The notes under the pieces were generated by a model that worked only from the letters and a program-made list of their open reading frames with translations, was not told the origin of the DNA and searched no databases. The position numbers and the translations under genes are program-made. From JAKVCB01 sp965243695 (GTDB lineage: Bacteria; Planctomycetota; Planctomycetia; Pirellulales; Lacipirellulaceae), in the NCBI GenBank assembly GCA_965243695.1, contig CBDEWC010000045.1:496001-560000 (forward strand): DNA of 64,000 nt. The letters are read 5' to 3'. Shown here one piece after another: positions 36,274-46,240 of the stretch; within the stretch, counting starts at the first letter, position 1; each line of letters begins with the position of its first letter.

Positions 36274-36990
36274 ATGAGTCTAAACGCAACCGGACCTGAC
36301 TCACTGACCGTGACGATTATTATCCCGGTTTACAATGAACGGGAAACCGTGCCAACGATTCTTGATCGTGTGCGATCTGCGGGAATCCCGATCCACCAAA
36401 TTATTGTCGTGGATGATGCCTCTACGGACGGCACTAGACATTTCCTTCAGACGTTGCCACACGACCCGGCAATACACGTTGAATTCCACAATACAAATCG
36501 CGGCAAGGGAGCTGCGATTGCCACGGCACTTGCGCATGCGACCGGTACTATCGTCGCCATCCAGGATGCAGACCTCGAGTATGATCCGGCTGATTTACCA
36601 AAACTGCTCGGCCCCCTTTTGGAAAATCGTGCTGATGTCGTCTATGGATCTCGATTTTCCGGATGCAAGAATTCGCACGCAGCTTACCGCCGCCACCGGT
36701 GGGGAAATTGGGCGGTAACAAAGATCTCAAACATCTTCACGGGGCTCAAACTTACCGACATGGAATGCTGCTACAAAGCCTTTTACCGAAAATTGCTGGA
36801 GGGAATCACGCTCGAGGAACAACGGTTTGGTTTTGAACCAGAGATCACTATGAAGCTGGCCAAGAAAAAACCTCGCTTCCACGAGGTTGCTGTCTCTTAC
36901 ACCGGTCGCACCTTTGCTGAAGGTAAGAAGATTCGCTGGTACGATGGCCTGTGGGCCATCTATGCAATCGTGAAATACCGTCTGTTTTAG
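36274..36990 (+). CDS. family 2 glycosyltransferase
   Basis: A 238-residue GT-A fold transferase most like dolichol/undecaprenyl-phosphate glycosyltransferases. The nucleotide-sugar motifs are TIIIPVYNERETV, IVVDDASTDGT, RGKGAAIATAL and the metal-binding AIQDADLEYDP; VVYGSRF follows. There is no C-terminal membrane segment, so it is the soluble short form. Donor and acceptor are unknown; cell-envelope glycan synthesis is the likely setting. Confidence 0.92.
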   Translation: MSLNATGPDSLTVTIIIPVYNERETVPTILDRVRSAGIPIHQIIVVDDASTDGTRHFLQTLPHDPAIHVEFHNTNRGKGAAIATALAHATGTIVAIQDADLEYDPADLPKLLGPLLENRADVVYGSRFSGCKNSHAAYRRHRWGNWAVTKISNIFTGLKLTDMECCYKAFYRKLLEGITLEEQRFGFEPEITMKLAKKKPRFHEVAVSYTGRTFAEGKKIRWYDGLWAIYAIVKYRLF

Positions 36991-37240
36991 TCTTGGCAGA
37001 AAGTGGACTTCGCCTGTGCGACACTGGTAATTCCGGTTGGCCGTATTACAATGATTTTGTCGAGGGTCGTTGACCCTTGTCGTCCACCTCTTCCTACCGG
37101 ACCGAGTGGTACCCTCTCTAACTGGTCCTACAGTTGAAGGGGCTCACTACGGCCAGTGTTGTGCGATGTCCCTTTTCTGAAGCCACTAGTGGTCTGCAGT
37201 TGCCCTTGATAACAAACCAGTTTCGGAAGTGAGTTTCTTC

Positions 37241-37876
37241 ATGACACGTCGACGATTTGCCTTTTGGCTTGGCTTTGGTCTCTTCAGTCTTGCCGAAAAA
37301 TTACGCGCCGATTCGCTTGACCGCTTGGCAGCTGCTGCGATGCAGAGCACCGATCCATTGACCAAGGTTGAGCCAAACGACAAACCTGAACACTGGGCTG
37401 CCACCGGCAACAAAACGTGGAGTTGGTACGAACGAGAAACCTTGGTCGATGGCGAATGGGTTCTGACCGGGCGCACGACCCCCATCCACCGAAAAACCGG
37501 TAAGCGCTACACCCAAAAAACCGGTTACCTCGACGACAAACTGGTGCCAGCATCGTTTGAACAAGAAATTCCCAACCGTAAAACTCGTAAAAACCGCAAA
37601 AACAAGCTGCTGGTCGAAACCAAGTTTGAACCGGGCGACATTGATCCTGCCCGCAAGGCACGCCATGGACGCCCACCGAGCGAGTGGCTCCGCAGCCTCA
37701 ATGCAGAGGAATTGCGGATCTGGATGCAAACAATCGAGGTTCCTGACGTACGTGTCAACAGAATGACCCACTGGACCCACCTGACACGCGACCACTCGTT
37801 TGACCCGCTCAAAATTGAGGGGTTAACTGAGACCGAACAGGTCACGCTCCATGCAGCCGCTCACTACGGTTATTGA
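37241..37876 (+). CDS. hypothetical exported protein
   Basis: Not a family I recognise. The 211-residue protein begins MTRRRFAFWLGFGLFSLAEKLRA, a twin-arginine-like or Sec leader, then a polar domain. W-S-W-Y-E-R-E-T-L-V-D-G-E-W and T-Q-K-T-G-Y-L-D-D-K are notable segments, with a basic central patch (NRKTRKNRKNK). The chosen ATG follows a GTG four codons earlier in the same frame. Its 3' end overlaps the 3' end of a possible minus-strand gene by seven bases. Confidence 0.7.
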   Translation: MTRRRFAFWLGFGLFSLAEKLRADSLDRLAAAAMQSTDPLTKVEPNDKPEHWAATGNKTWSWYERETLVDGEWVLTGRTTPIHRKTGKRYTQKTGYLDDKLVPASFEQEIPNRKTRKNRKNKLLVETKFEPGDIDPARKARHGRPPSEWLRSLNAEELRIWMQTIEVPDVRVNRMTHWTHLTRDHSFDPLKIEGLTETEQVTLHAAAHYGY

Positions 37877-38139
37877 TACTTCCGAAAGTGCAGGAGCCAT
37901 CCATTGCCCTGGCACTTGACGAGAACGATGTCGCTGGCAAAAACAGTGTCGTGCTTCCAGGCGGTCAATATAAGCATGCCCTGCCAGTTCTTGGGAAGCT
38001 CTGAATGCGATTTTCCCAGCCTCAGTTCCCGGAAACCACCATTGGACCTGGTGGTATTCTCACCGGTGATGCATGGCCTTTTAGGACCACCAAATTGAGC
38101 GGCATTTTGTCCGGTGTCTGGAAACGACAAGACAAACAC
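37870..38139 (-). CDS. small unrecognised gene or gene fragment
   Basis: 89 codons from GTG 38139. The last two thirds (N-G-G-F-R-E-L-R-L-G-K, then WQGMLILTAWKHD and DIVLVKCQGNGWLLHFRKY) look like a genuine protein C-terminus. The first third does not, and upstream frames on the same strand are interrupted. It may be the surviving tail of a broken gene. No function is proposed. Confidence 0.3.
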   Translation of the reverse strand: MFVLSFPDTGQNAAQFGGPKRPCITGENTTRSNGGFRELRLGKSHSELPKNWQGMLILTAWKHDTVFASDIVLVKCQGNGWLLHFRKYQ

Positions 38140-38394
38140 GTACGATTACTGATTGCCCGCTCATCAACAGCTTCGCCACTCTTTCCCGGTCCACGCATGG
38201 AATCCGTAAACCGCGGGAAACCAATTTCTGAACACGAAATAGAGGCCGAAATGGCCATTGCGCAAACACCGGCTGTTGGGACAATTCCAATCGCAGGGCA
38301 CCCATCTTGCCAGAGGTTCTGTATTGGTCTTTCATGGACAATTTGGAAGTCGTTTGAACCATTTACCCACGTCACACCATAGGGGAATAACCTG

Positions 38395-39138
38395 ATGCAC
38401 CTTCAAAATCTGTTCTCGCTACACCCGTGGCCTGTGAGGACCATCTTGAGTCTGGTCATGCCGTGTCTGCTGCAACAGTTCGTCCTAGCTGATCAGCCAC
38501 CGGACGGCTATCGACTGGTCTATTCTCAAGACTTCCGGGAATCGGATGCCTTGGACGATTTTCAGTTCAGTGACCCCGCAGCCTGGCGGCTGGGGACACA
38601 GAACGGGCATTACTTTATGGAACAGTTTCAACCGAGCAACTATGAATACAAGGTTCGCTCCCCGTATAACATTGGACTGCTGCGAACGCTTCGACTGCGG
38701 AATTTCATCCTGGAATGTGAGCTCCTGCAGACTGGCAAGGACTACGGACACCGGGACATGTGCCTGTTTTACAACTTCCAGAACCGTTCCCAATTTTATT
38801 ACAGCCACATCGCCACCAAGCCAGACAATCATGCCCACAGTTGTTTCCTGGTTGACAACAAACCTCGCATCAGAATCGCCGGCGATCGAACCAATGGATT
38901 TGACTGGAGAAAGAATATCTGGCACCCGTTTCGTCTGATTCGCAATGCCGACCAGGGAACCATCTCCCTGTTTGCCGACGGCGGAAATAGACCCATCATG
39001 ACAGCCACGGACAAAACCTTCGGATGGGGCCACGTGGGATTTGGTACCTTTGACGATACGGGTCGAGTCAGCAATGTGAAGATCTGGGCGCCCGAAACGC
39101 AACCGGGTGCAAAAAACAGAAATCTCTTTGTGGAATAA
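38395..39138 (+). CDS. secreted concanavalin-A-like (LamG/DUF1080-like) protein
   Basis: 247 residues with an N-terminal leader ending near FVLADQPP, then a beta-rich domain with LVYSQDF, W-R-L-G-T-Q-N-G-H, NFILECELLQTGKDYGHRDM and the late HVGFGTFDDTGRVSNVKIWAP segment. These are typical of planctomycete jelly-roll domains related to DUF1080 and laminin-G folds. It probably binds or hydrolyses extracellular glycans, but catalytic residues are not evident. It lies 212 bp upstream of the PQQ/cytochrome gene on the same strand. Confidence 0.75.
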   Translation: MHLQNLFSLHPWPVRTILSLVMPCLLQQFVLADQPPDGYRLVYSQDFRESDALDDFQFSDPAAWRLGTQNGHYFMEQFQPSNYEYKVRSPYNIGLLRTLRLRNFILECELLQTGKDYGHRDMCLFYNFQNRSQFYYSHIATKPDNHAHSCFLVDNKPRIRIAGDRTNGFDWRKNIWHPFRLIRNADQGTISLFADGGNRPIMTATDKTFGWGHVGFGTFDDTGRVSNVKIWAPETQPGAKNRNLFVE

Positions 39139-39350
39139 CCGGCGGGAGAAAAATTTGCAACTGGCACAGAAACAACCGTTCGCGTCTCGACGACTCTCAA
39201 ACTATCGCCCCCGCAATCCAATGCAGTCGAACATGTTGCAACAAATGCCTTACCACATGGGAAACCGCTCTTGAAAACGGATCAACAACTTTGGTTATAC
39301 TGAATTGGTGCCAACAACAAATTTATTCCTATTGCTAGGTTAATAAATTC

Positions 39351-42350
39351 ATGCGCCGATTCATTACCACAATTGTTCTTGCTCTACTGGTTGGTTTATT
39401 AACGTTTGCCCCTACGCAAGGTGACGAGCGTCTGGGAAAACGGCCAACCTGGGTGACTTCACGAATCCAAGGCACGCCTGACCCTCTTCCGCCCTACCAA
39501 GTCCAGCGCGTCTTTACCAATCTTACTTTCGATGAACCGGTGATTTTGGCCAATCCTTCAAAATCGGACCGCATGTTTGTCGCGGAACGATTTGGAAAAA
39601 TCTATTCCTTTCAAAACCAACAGGATATCCGTGAAGCTGACCTCTGTCTTGACGTCGATAGCACGATCTATGGTTTGGCGCTGCATCCCGATTTTGATCG
39701 TAATGGGTACCTGTATGTCACGTACTTGAATCCCCGTGTCAAAGGAAGATACATCCTTCCTGAAGAATGCACTCCTAAGGGAACGAGAGTTTCCCGCTTC
39801 CAAGTTGTCAGCCACGATCCTCCTCGATGTGATCCAAATTCAGAGCATGTCATTTTACAATGGCCCAGTGGTGGTCATAACGGTGGCTGTTTGAAATTTG
39901 GTCCCGACGGCTATTTGTATGTCACCCTGGGTGATTCAAGTGAGATCGCCGACATGAACAATACGGGCCAGGATCTCAGCGACCTCCTTGCTTCCATCCT
40001 GCGCATCGACGTTGACCATCCCGATCCAGGTCGGGGTTATGGAATCCCTAACGACAATCCATTTATCAATCGGGTCGACGCGCGTCCCGAAATCTGGGCC
40101 TACGGTTTGCGTCAAGTATGGAAAATGAGCTTTGATCGAGAGACGGGCCAGTTGTGGGCAGGCGATGTGGGACAGGACCTGTGGGAAATCGTCCATCGAA
40201 TCGTTCCGGGTGGAAATTATGGCTGGAGTGTCACGGAAGGTTCTCATGCATTTCGCCCAGAACGAAAAAGGGGGCCAACACCCATTCTTCCACCGGTTCA
40301 TGAGTATAGCCATACAGAAGGCCGCTCTATCACGGGCGGATATGTCTATCGTGGACGGCGTCTCAAGGAACTTGTGGGAACTTACCTGTTTGCAGACTAC
40401 GATTCAGGGCGCGTGTGGGGACTACGTTACGACGGGAACGACGTGGTCTGGCACAAGTTGCTCTGCAATACCACGCAACGCATCGTCGCATTCGGTGAAG
40501 ACAATAACGGCGAAATTTACCTGGTCGACCACATCGGTGGCAAATTTTATCGGCTGGTCGCTACAGAAAATTCCGCTGCCCACCAGGACTTCCCCAGACA
40601 ACTGAGCCAAACGGGAATTTTTTCCAACGTCTCGAAGCTGACTCCCGCTGCCGGTGTGATTCCGTTTTCAATCAATGCTCGTTCGTGGTCGGATGGTGTG
40701 CACAAAGAGTGGCTGCTCGCCATACCGGACAACAAGAAAATTGAATTCGACGGTATGAAGTACCCCGATCCCGAGGTTCCTGCGGGCTGGAAATTTCCCG
40801 ATGGTACCGTGGTCGTCGAAACCATCAGTATGGAGATGGTGTCAGGAGATCCTGCCAGTCGACGTCGTCTGGAGACCCGCATCCTGCACCATCAGCAGCT
40901 CTCCGGCACGGAGGAAATGGGGGACCAGTATTGGATGGGCTACACGTACCTCTGGAACGATCAGCAAACCGACGCGGTACTTCTGGAAGATCCCCAGGGT
41001 CTGGACGAAACGTTGACGATTCATGACCCGCAAGATGCAAGTCTCCCAAGCGGGTTCCGCACCATGAAATGGCATTATCCAAGCCGAGCCGAGTGTACCG
41101 TGTGCCACAACATGTCGGCCAGATACATCCTGTCTGGCAATACGTCGCAGCTGAATCGAGATCACGCCTACGGAGAGGGAGTTGTCACGAATCAACTTCG
41201 TGCCTTCCAGCACTGGAATCTCTTCAGTGAACCCCTGACGGAATTGGATGGACCATTGCCACGACTGGCTGACCCGGAAAACAACTCCTTGAGCATCGAG
41301 GTCAGAGCGCGTGGTTACTTGCATGCAAACTGCGCTTTTTGTCACCGCAAGTGGGGAGGTGGCAACGCCGACTTCAAGCTGGTTTATACACTCGACCTGG
41401 ATAAGACCGGCTTGGTGAATGTTCCACCCGTCCACGGAACATTTCATATTCCTGGCGCCCAACTCATCGCGCCAGGCGATCCCTATCGCTCCGTTCTTTT
41501 CTATCGCTTGGCCAAACTCGGTAATGGTCGAATGCCTCGTTCCGGCTCCCAAATCATTGATACCCGTGGTCTCCAACTGGTCCACGACTGGATTCAAAAC
41601 ATGCCTGGGTCGGAGAATCCAACGATTCGATCTGGCAACAAAGACGATGTGGCCATTAGCGATGCACAAAATATTCTGCAAAATCCTTCCTCGATGTCGG
41701 AATCCCGCGCAGCAGCCAACCAACTACTCGATTCCACCCTGGGTGCACTTGTTCTCAGTTGGACAATCGAGTCTATGTCTGATGGCGACAAGCGACGCCA
41801 GGATCTGGTCCAGTTGGGAGCCAAGCACCCAGATCCCAACGTACGAGACCTGTTCGAACGTTTCCTGCCGACCGAGCAGCGAACGGAACGGCTGGGTGAA
41901 GTTGTCGATTTAAAAAAGATTCTCACACTCAAGGGCAACATTGCCCGTGGTCGTGAACTCTTCCTGGAAGCCGGAGTTCAATGCAGAAGCTGTCATCGCG
42001 TACACGGCACCGGCATTGCATTGGGTCCCGAACTGGATGAAATTGGAAAAAAGTACGATCGGGCTCAGTTACTCGAAACAATCGTTGAACCCTCCAAGAA
42101 AATTGATCCCAAGTACATGGCATTTCTTGCAACCACCACCGAAGGCAAGGCATACACCGGGCTTCTTGTTGAGCGAACTCCAAAAGGCATCCTTTTGAAA
42201 ACAGCTCGGAATGAAACGATCCGCCTGGCCACGAGCGAAATCGAAGATTTAGAGCCTCAAGAGAAGTCGTTCATGCCTGATCAGATGTTGCGCGATCTCA
42301 CCGCGCGCGATGCAGCCGACCTATTGGCCTATTTGGGATCTCTGAAGTAG
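39351..42350 (+). CDS. secreted PQQ-type sugar dehydrogenase fused to multihaem cytochrome c domains
   Basis: A 999-residue periplasmic protein with a signal peptide (MRRFITTIVLALLVGLLTFA). The N-terminal ~400 residues form a soluble glucose/sorbosone dehydrogenase-type beta-propeller (GLALHPDFDRNGYLYVTYLN, PSGGHNGGCLKFGPDGYLYVTLGD, EIWAYGLRQVWKMSFD). The middle part (about 420-750) carries CTVCH and CAFCH haem motifs within a conserved planctomycete/proteobacterial region. The C-terminal ~140 residues are the planctomycete haem-binding domain with CRSCH, LGPELDEIGKKY and IVEPSKKIDPKY. Three CxxCH sites imply electron flow from the propeller to c-type haems in one chain. Confidence 0.9.
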   Translation: MRRFITTIVLALLVGLLTFAPTQGDERLGKRPTWVTSRIQGTPDPLPPYQVQRVFTNLTFDEPVILANPSKSDRMFVAERFGKIYSFQNQQDIREADLCLDVDSTIYGLALHPDFDRNGYLYVTYLNPRVKGRYILPEECTPKGTRVSRFQVVSHDPPRCDPNSEHVILQWPSGGHNGGCLKFGPDGYLYVTLGDSSEIADMNNTGQDLSDLLASILRIDVDHPDPGRGYGIPNDNPFINRVDARPEIWAYGLRQVWKMSFDRETGQLWAGDVGQDLWEIVHRIVPGGNYGWSVTEGSHAFRPERKRGPTPILPPVHEYSHTEGRSITGGYVYRGRRLKELVGTYLFADYDSGRVWGLRYDGNDVVWHKLLCNTTQRIVAFGEDNNGEIYLVDHIGGKFYRLVATENSAAHQDFPRQLSQTGIFSNVSKLTPAAGVIPFSINARSWSDGVHKEWLLAIPDNKKIEFDGMKYPDPEVPAGWKFPDGTVVVETISMEMVSGDPASRRRLETRILHHQQLSGTEEMGDQYWMGYTYLWNDQQTDAVLLEDPQGLDETLTIHDPQDASLPSGFRTMKWHYPSRAECTVCHNMSARYILSGNTSQLNRDHAYGEGVVTNQLRAFQHWNLFSEPLTELDGPLPRLADPENNSLSIEVRARGYLHANCAFCHRKWGGGNADFKLVYTLDLDKTGLVNVPPVHGTFHIPGAQLIAPGDPYRSVLFYRLAKLGNGRMPRSGSQIIDTRGLQLVHDWIQNMPGSENPTIRSGNKDDVAISDAQNILQNPSSMSESRAAANQLLDSTLGALVLSWTIESMSDGDKRRQDLVQLGAKHPDPNVRDLFERFLPTEQRTERLGEVVDLKKILTLKGNIARGRELFLEAGVQCRSCHRVHGTGIALGPELDEIGKKYDRAQLLETIVEPSKKIDPKYMAFLATTTEGKAYTGLLVERTPKGILLKTARNETIRLATSEIEDLEPQEKSFMPDQMLRDLTARDAADLLAYLGSLK

Positions 42351-42851
42351 CTCTGCTGACGACCGTTTTTTTAGCCGGCACAGCAGGCACTTGGGCACCC
42401 TATAAATACCCCGTCTCCGGGAAAGCACACGGAGCAGGGTCACGTAGCCGAGAAATTCACCTTGCACATGCATAGTCTGAGAAAAGTTGTGCCGCCGAAC
42501 ACGACCATCATCGGCGACATTCTCTCTATTTGTATTCTTTTACGGAGCGAAGATCACCGCTGTCAGGCTGACCGTCGCAGGTAAAATAACGGTAAACTTT
42601 TAATCCTCGCTGGGCGAGGTATCAACCGTCGAGACACCGATTTTTCAGAAAGCGGCATCAACCGCTTGCGAGAAAACATCTTGCTGAATTAATGCGGCAA
42701 TGATCTGAAATCGTTTGTAAAATTGGGATCGTTACACCCTTTGGTAGTGCGTGGAATAGGGGGCACAAAGTGGGGCCTCAAAGCGTAAACCACAAAAACG
42801 CCGAGGCGAATAAAAAGTTAATACCCACGCCATCGGAAAAGACTTATGAAG
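42351..42851. other. 500-bp spacer without recognised features
   Basis: Between the cytochrome fusion and tRNA-Val. A T7 run at about 42367 follows the stop codon without a clear stem. No RNA gene or credible open frame was found. Confidence 0.5.
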
Positions 42852-42925
<74 letters not shown>

Positions 42926-43285
42926 AAAGCAATGAATCGCGAAGGCAACGGAAAAATTCGAAACCTCCTCCAAGACACCACCTTCGCAATATAAACACGC
43001 CCTGGTACCAAAGCTAGGCCCCACGAACCAATCGCCCCGAAACAACGTAAGAGGGTAAAATAACCGCTTGCAGCCACCGCAGGCCTTCTCTCAATCAGCA
43101 GCCAGCATCTTACTAGATCCCCCATATTCCCCAAATTTTCAAACTCCCTCGAAATCGTTACCCCATAAGGAGTTTCTGCCGAGAACGCTCTTGCCCGTCC
43201 GGCTTGGTTTCGTTGTAATTGGCCGTCCGGCCTGTACTGAGACCCTCCTCTTGCGATCGCAAGTTGACTTACTTGGGGCCTCTGA

Positions 43286-43534
43286 ATGAGCCGGGTCCTC
43301 GTAGCCAAAGCGACCAGAAACGATAACCGAACCACGTCATCAACTCTTATGTTCCCTCTTCGAATCCACTGGTCAAAGCTGTTTTCGTATGGCGAAGTGG
43401 CATGCTTCGCTGCCACCTGGATTGTAAGCTTATGGGTCATGATGAGCGGACTTCCCCCATCATCCTCGCCGACAACGACTGAATCGCTGGCGGCATCGCA
43501 ACACCTGCCACAAATCCGAGCTGCGTTGGACTAG
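43286..43534 (+). CDS. possible small membrane protein
   Basis: 82 codons, or 61 from the internal ATG 43349. The shorter form reads MFPLRIHWSKLFSYGEVACF and continues into a hydrophobic stretch (A-A-T-W-I-V-S-L-W-V-M-M-S-G-L), then a Ser/Thr-rich tail. One transmembrane helix is plausible. No family is recognised and no Shine-Dalgarno is clear. Apart from this the 644-bp spacer 42926-43569 is featureless. Confidence 0.3.
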   Translation: MSRVLVAKATRNDNRTTSSTLMFPLRIHWSKLFSYGEVACFAATWIVSLWVMMSGLPPSSSPTTTESLAASQHLPQIRAALD

Positions 43535-43569
43535 CGGAGTGCGCGCGGACGACTTGCAACCGGTTCTTC

Positions 43570-44976
43570 CTACGAGGTGGCCTCTTCAACCGGTGCCGCA
43601 TGCGAACTTGACTCGCCTTTGCCCACCTTACCGGTACTGAGATCATCTCGCACATCCGATTTTTCGCGTTTGCGCAAGTAGAGTTTGATCGGAACTTCTT
43701 CGAAACTAAGCTCGTCTCGGAAGGCGTTTAGCAGGTACCGCTGGTATGGCTTGGAAATGGCCTTAGGATTATTGCAAAAAAGGACAATCGTGGGAGGCTG
43801 CATTCCAACTTGTGTAGCGTAATAGATCTTGGGTCGACGGTTCCGATGAATGGGCGGGGGATTTCGTTGAATCGCATCACGCACCATACGGTTGAGCTGG
43901 CCCGTGGGAACCCTTGCACACGATTGCTTAAAGAGCATCTGCCCGTGATTCAGTAACGCTTTTACATTCTTGCCAGTTTCCCCAGTTATAAATGCAATGG
44001 GGGCGTAGCGCATTGTACGAAAATTGTCGTACAGGTAGTTGACCCATTTTTCGGTGGGCATAGATCCAACCAACTTGTCCCACTTATTAACAACAAGAAT
44101 ACATGGCTTGTACTGCTGGCATATATAATCGGCAAGTTGTTTGTCAACTTTGCTAATCCGCTCACCGGCATCGAGAAACAAAAAGACGACGTCGGCGCGG
44201 CGAATGCTACGTTGTGCCCGGTGAGTACCAAGAAAATCAATATCGTTCTTTCGGCTTTGGCTGCGGCGCAAGCCGGCAGTATCAATAGCGATAAACGCCT
44301 TTTCGTCCAGTTCAAATCGAACATCGACGCTGTCACGTGTGGTACCTGGTATTTCGCTGACAATCATCCTTTCAGCCCGCACAAGCGTATTCACAAAGGT
44401 GCTTTTACCAACATTCCGTCGGCCAACGATGGCGACTTTCATTTCAATTTCTTGTTGGCCATCGTCGTCTTCCGGGACAGCAGAAAGCGAGGCAATGATC
44501 TGATTGAGCAGGACGGCCCGATTGCGGTTTTGTCGAGTGCTGACACGCATCGGTGTACCTCGACCAATACGGTAAAATTCATCTGCATGAGAATCGAGTT
44601 TGTCATTATCGGATTTATTGGCAACAAGTTTGACAGGAGCTTTCACATGCCGCAAACGGTGAGCTACCTCTTGATCAAGTGGGAGTATGCCGTCTCGCGT
44701 ATCGACAACCAGCAAAATAAGATCGGCGGAATCAATGGCCAAATCGATTTGATCGTCAATGTGCTGGGTAAGGTTGTCGGTATCCGAAAAACCAATTCCG
44801 CCCGTATCCACCAATTCGAAAAAACGTTCTTCGTGGCACATCAAGTAGGTAATCCGGTCGCGCGTCATACCCGGTTTATCGTCGACAATGGCAACTCGCC
44901 GTCCGGCCAGCCAATTTAAAAGGCTACTCTTGCCGACATTCGGACGACCCACGATAACGACTTGAGGAACACCCAT
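43570..44976 (-). CDS. der: ribosome-associated GTPase Der (EngA)
   Basis: Essential tandem GTPase for 50S assembly. Two G domains are visible: the first with GRPNVGKSSLLNWL, DKPGMTRD, DTGG and NKSD; the second with GRRNVGKSTFVNTL, PGTTRDSVD, DTAG and VNKWDK. A KH-like C-terminal domain (KIYYATQVGMQPPTIVLFCNNP) follows, then a short acidic tail. ATG 44976 (468 residues, MGVPQVVIVG) is preferred because homologues start there; the frame is open for eight more codons. The gene is alone on this strand, divergent from the uracil-DNA glycosylase. Confidence 0.97.
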   Translation of the reverse strand: MGVPQVVIVGRPNVGKSSLLNWLAGRRVAIVDDKPGMTRDRITYLMCHEERFFELVDTGGIGFSDTDNLTQHIDDQIDLAIDSADLILLVVDTRDGILPLDQEVAHRLRHVKAPVKLVANKSDNDKLDSHADEFYRIGRGTPMRVSTRQNRNRAVLLNQIIASLSAVPEDDDGQQEIEMKVAIVGRRNVGKSTFVNTLVRAERMIVSEIPGTTRDSVDVRFELDEKAFIAIDTAGLRRSQSRKNDIDFLGTHRAQRSIRRADVVFLFLDAGERISKVDKQLADYICQQYKPCILVVNKWDKLVGSMPTEKWVNYLYDNFRTMRYAPIAFITGETGKNVKALLNHGQMLFKQSCARVPTGQLNRMVRDAIQRNPPPIHRNRRPKIYYATQVGMQPPTIVLFCNNPKAISKPYQRYLLNAFRDELSFEEVPIKLYLRKREKSDVRDDLSTGKVGKGESSSHAAPVEEATS

Positions 44977-45385
44977 TTCCAGTAAACTCCGTTGGCGCAC
45001 ATCAACCCATGATGCACAATCGAAAATTAATTACGTCATCTGTGACCGGCGCCCGGCTACTGCGAGCCCAGAGCGGGTGCCGAAGCCTGCCCGAAGAGGA
45101 GGGAACCGCGTCCCAGCCGGAAAACGGCACCTCCCCATCATAGCCAATTGCGAGGCAGTCGGGTAGAAAAAGTTGTGACAAATCAGCCGCAGGATGGGAG
45201 CTTCTCATGGAAGTCCCCTTTTGTCTGGCCAAGACTTCCCTACACTAGCGATAGGGCCTATTGGCTGGGCGACAAGGGCCGTTGACTCAAAAGGGACCCT
45301 TGGCTCAAACCCAATTGTCGCGACGCCATGCCAAGCGGTCGAAAGCCAACTCGCCGGTGGGCCAAAAGGTGACTGGAAACGTGCC
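44977..45385. other. divergent spacer between der and the uracil-DNA glycosylase
   Basis: A 409-bp region holding both upstream regions. The glycosylase frame remains open back to 45194, but its residues there (SQDFPTLAIGPIGWATR-like) look non-coding. Two related 11-mers (GTTGACTCAAA and CTTGGCTCAAA) lie near 45282-45310. Confidence 0.5.
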
Positions 45386-46219
45386 ATGGACGACTCTTTA
45401 GCTCGACTCCGCTACATGGCAGCGCAACGGCTCGAAAGTCTACAGCGAGCTGGTGTAGAGCAGTTGCCCAGGCCAAAATGCCCACAACCACCTCCGTCGA
45501 CCGTCAGCAGCGTCTCCCAGACGCGTCAACCGGAACACTCAGCCAACACCGAACAGGAAGCATCCTCAACGATGACATCCACCAAAAAAAAGGCTGCTCT
45601 TTCACCACCTCTTGTCGAAGCACCTGAACCATCAAGTGACATCCTTTCATCAGCTTCTTCGCTGGAAATACTGGCCCAGGAAGTTGCGGACTGCACTCTT
45701 TGCACGGAACTTGCTGAAACTCGCAAGCAAACGGTTTTTGGTGTTGGCAATCCGGCGGCGCGTCTTTGTTTTATGGGAGAAGCTCCCGGCGCCAGCGAAG
45801 ATCAGCAAGGAGAACCCTTTGTGGGTCGTGCAGGCAAGCTGCTGGATAAGATCCTCGTCGCCTGCGGGATGCGTCGGGAAGACGTGTACATCCTTAACGT
45901 GCTCAAGTGTCGCCCCCCGGGAAACCGCAATCCAACACCGACCGAATCGCAAAGTTGCCGGAGATTCCTTAATCGCCAGTTGGAGTTAATCGAACCTAAT
46001 TTTATCTGCTGCCTGGGTGCCGTCGCTGCCCAAAATCTGCTCGACACCACAGAGTCGATTGGCCACCTGCGGGGTCGAGTGCATCAGTATCGCGGAATCA
46101 AGGTCGTATGTACCTATCATCCGGCCTATTTGCTGCGCAATCCAGCGGCCAAAAAGCCCACTTGGGAAGATATGCAATTGCTGCTTGGTGAAATGGGACT
46201 GGAAATACCCTCCCAATAA
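45386..46219 (+). CDS. family 4 uracil-DNA glycosylase (Fe-S)
   Basis: Removes uracil from DNA; a thermophile-type [4Fe-4S] glycosylase also known as the SPO1-polymerase-related family. The conserved domain occupies the last ~185 residues: CTLC, then GEAPGASEDQQGEPFVGRAGKLLD, YILNVLKCRPPGNRNPTP, C-C-L-G-A-V-A-A-Q and TYHPAYLLRNP. The Cys residues expected for the cluster are present. The first ~95 residues are Pro/Ser/Thr-rich and low complexity. I chose ATG 45386 (277 residues); the frame extends to 45194. The stop codon lies inside a 13-bp tandem repeat. Confidence 0.92.
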   Translation: MDDSLARLRYMAAQRLESLQRAGVEQLPRPKCPQPPPSTVSSVSQTRQPEHSANTEQEASSTMTSTKKKAALSPPLVEAPEPSSDILSSASSLEILAQEVADCTLCTELAETRKQTVFGVGNPAARLCFMGEAPGASEDQQGEPFVGRAGKLLDKILVACGMRREDVYILNVLKCRPPGNRNPTPTESQSCRRFLNRQLELIEPNFICCLGAVAAQNLLDTTESIGHLRGRVHQYRGIKVVCTYHPAYLLRNPAAKKPTWEDMQLLLGEMGLEIPSQ

Positions 46220-46240
46220 ACCCTCCCAATAAACCCTCCC
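46208..46240. repeat. 13-bp tandem repeat covering the glycosylase stop codon
   Basis: CCCTCCCAATAAA at 46208-46220 and 46221-46233, then a partial third copy CCCTCCC to 46240. The TAA stop (46217-46219) is part of the first unit. Confidence 0.92.
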
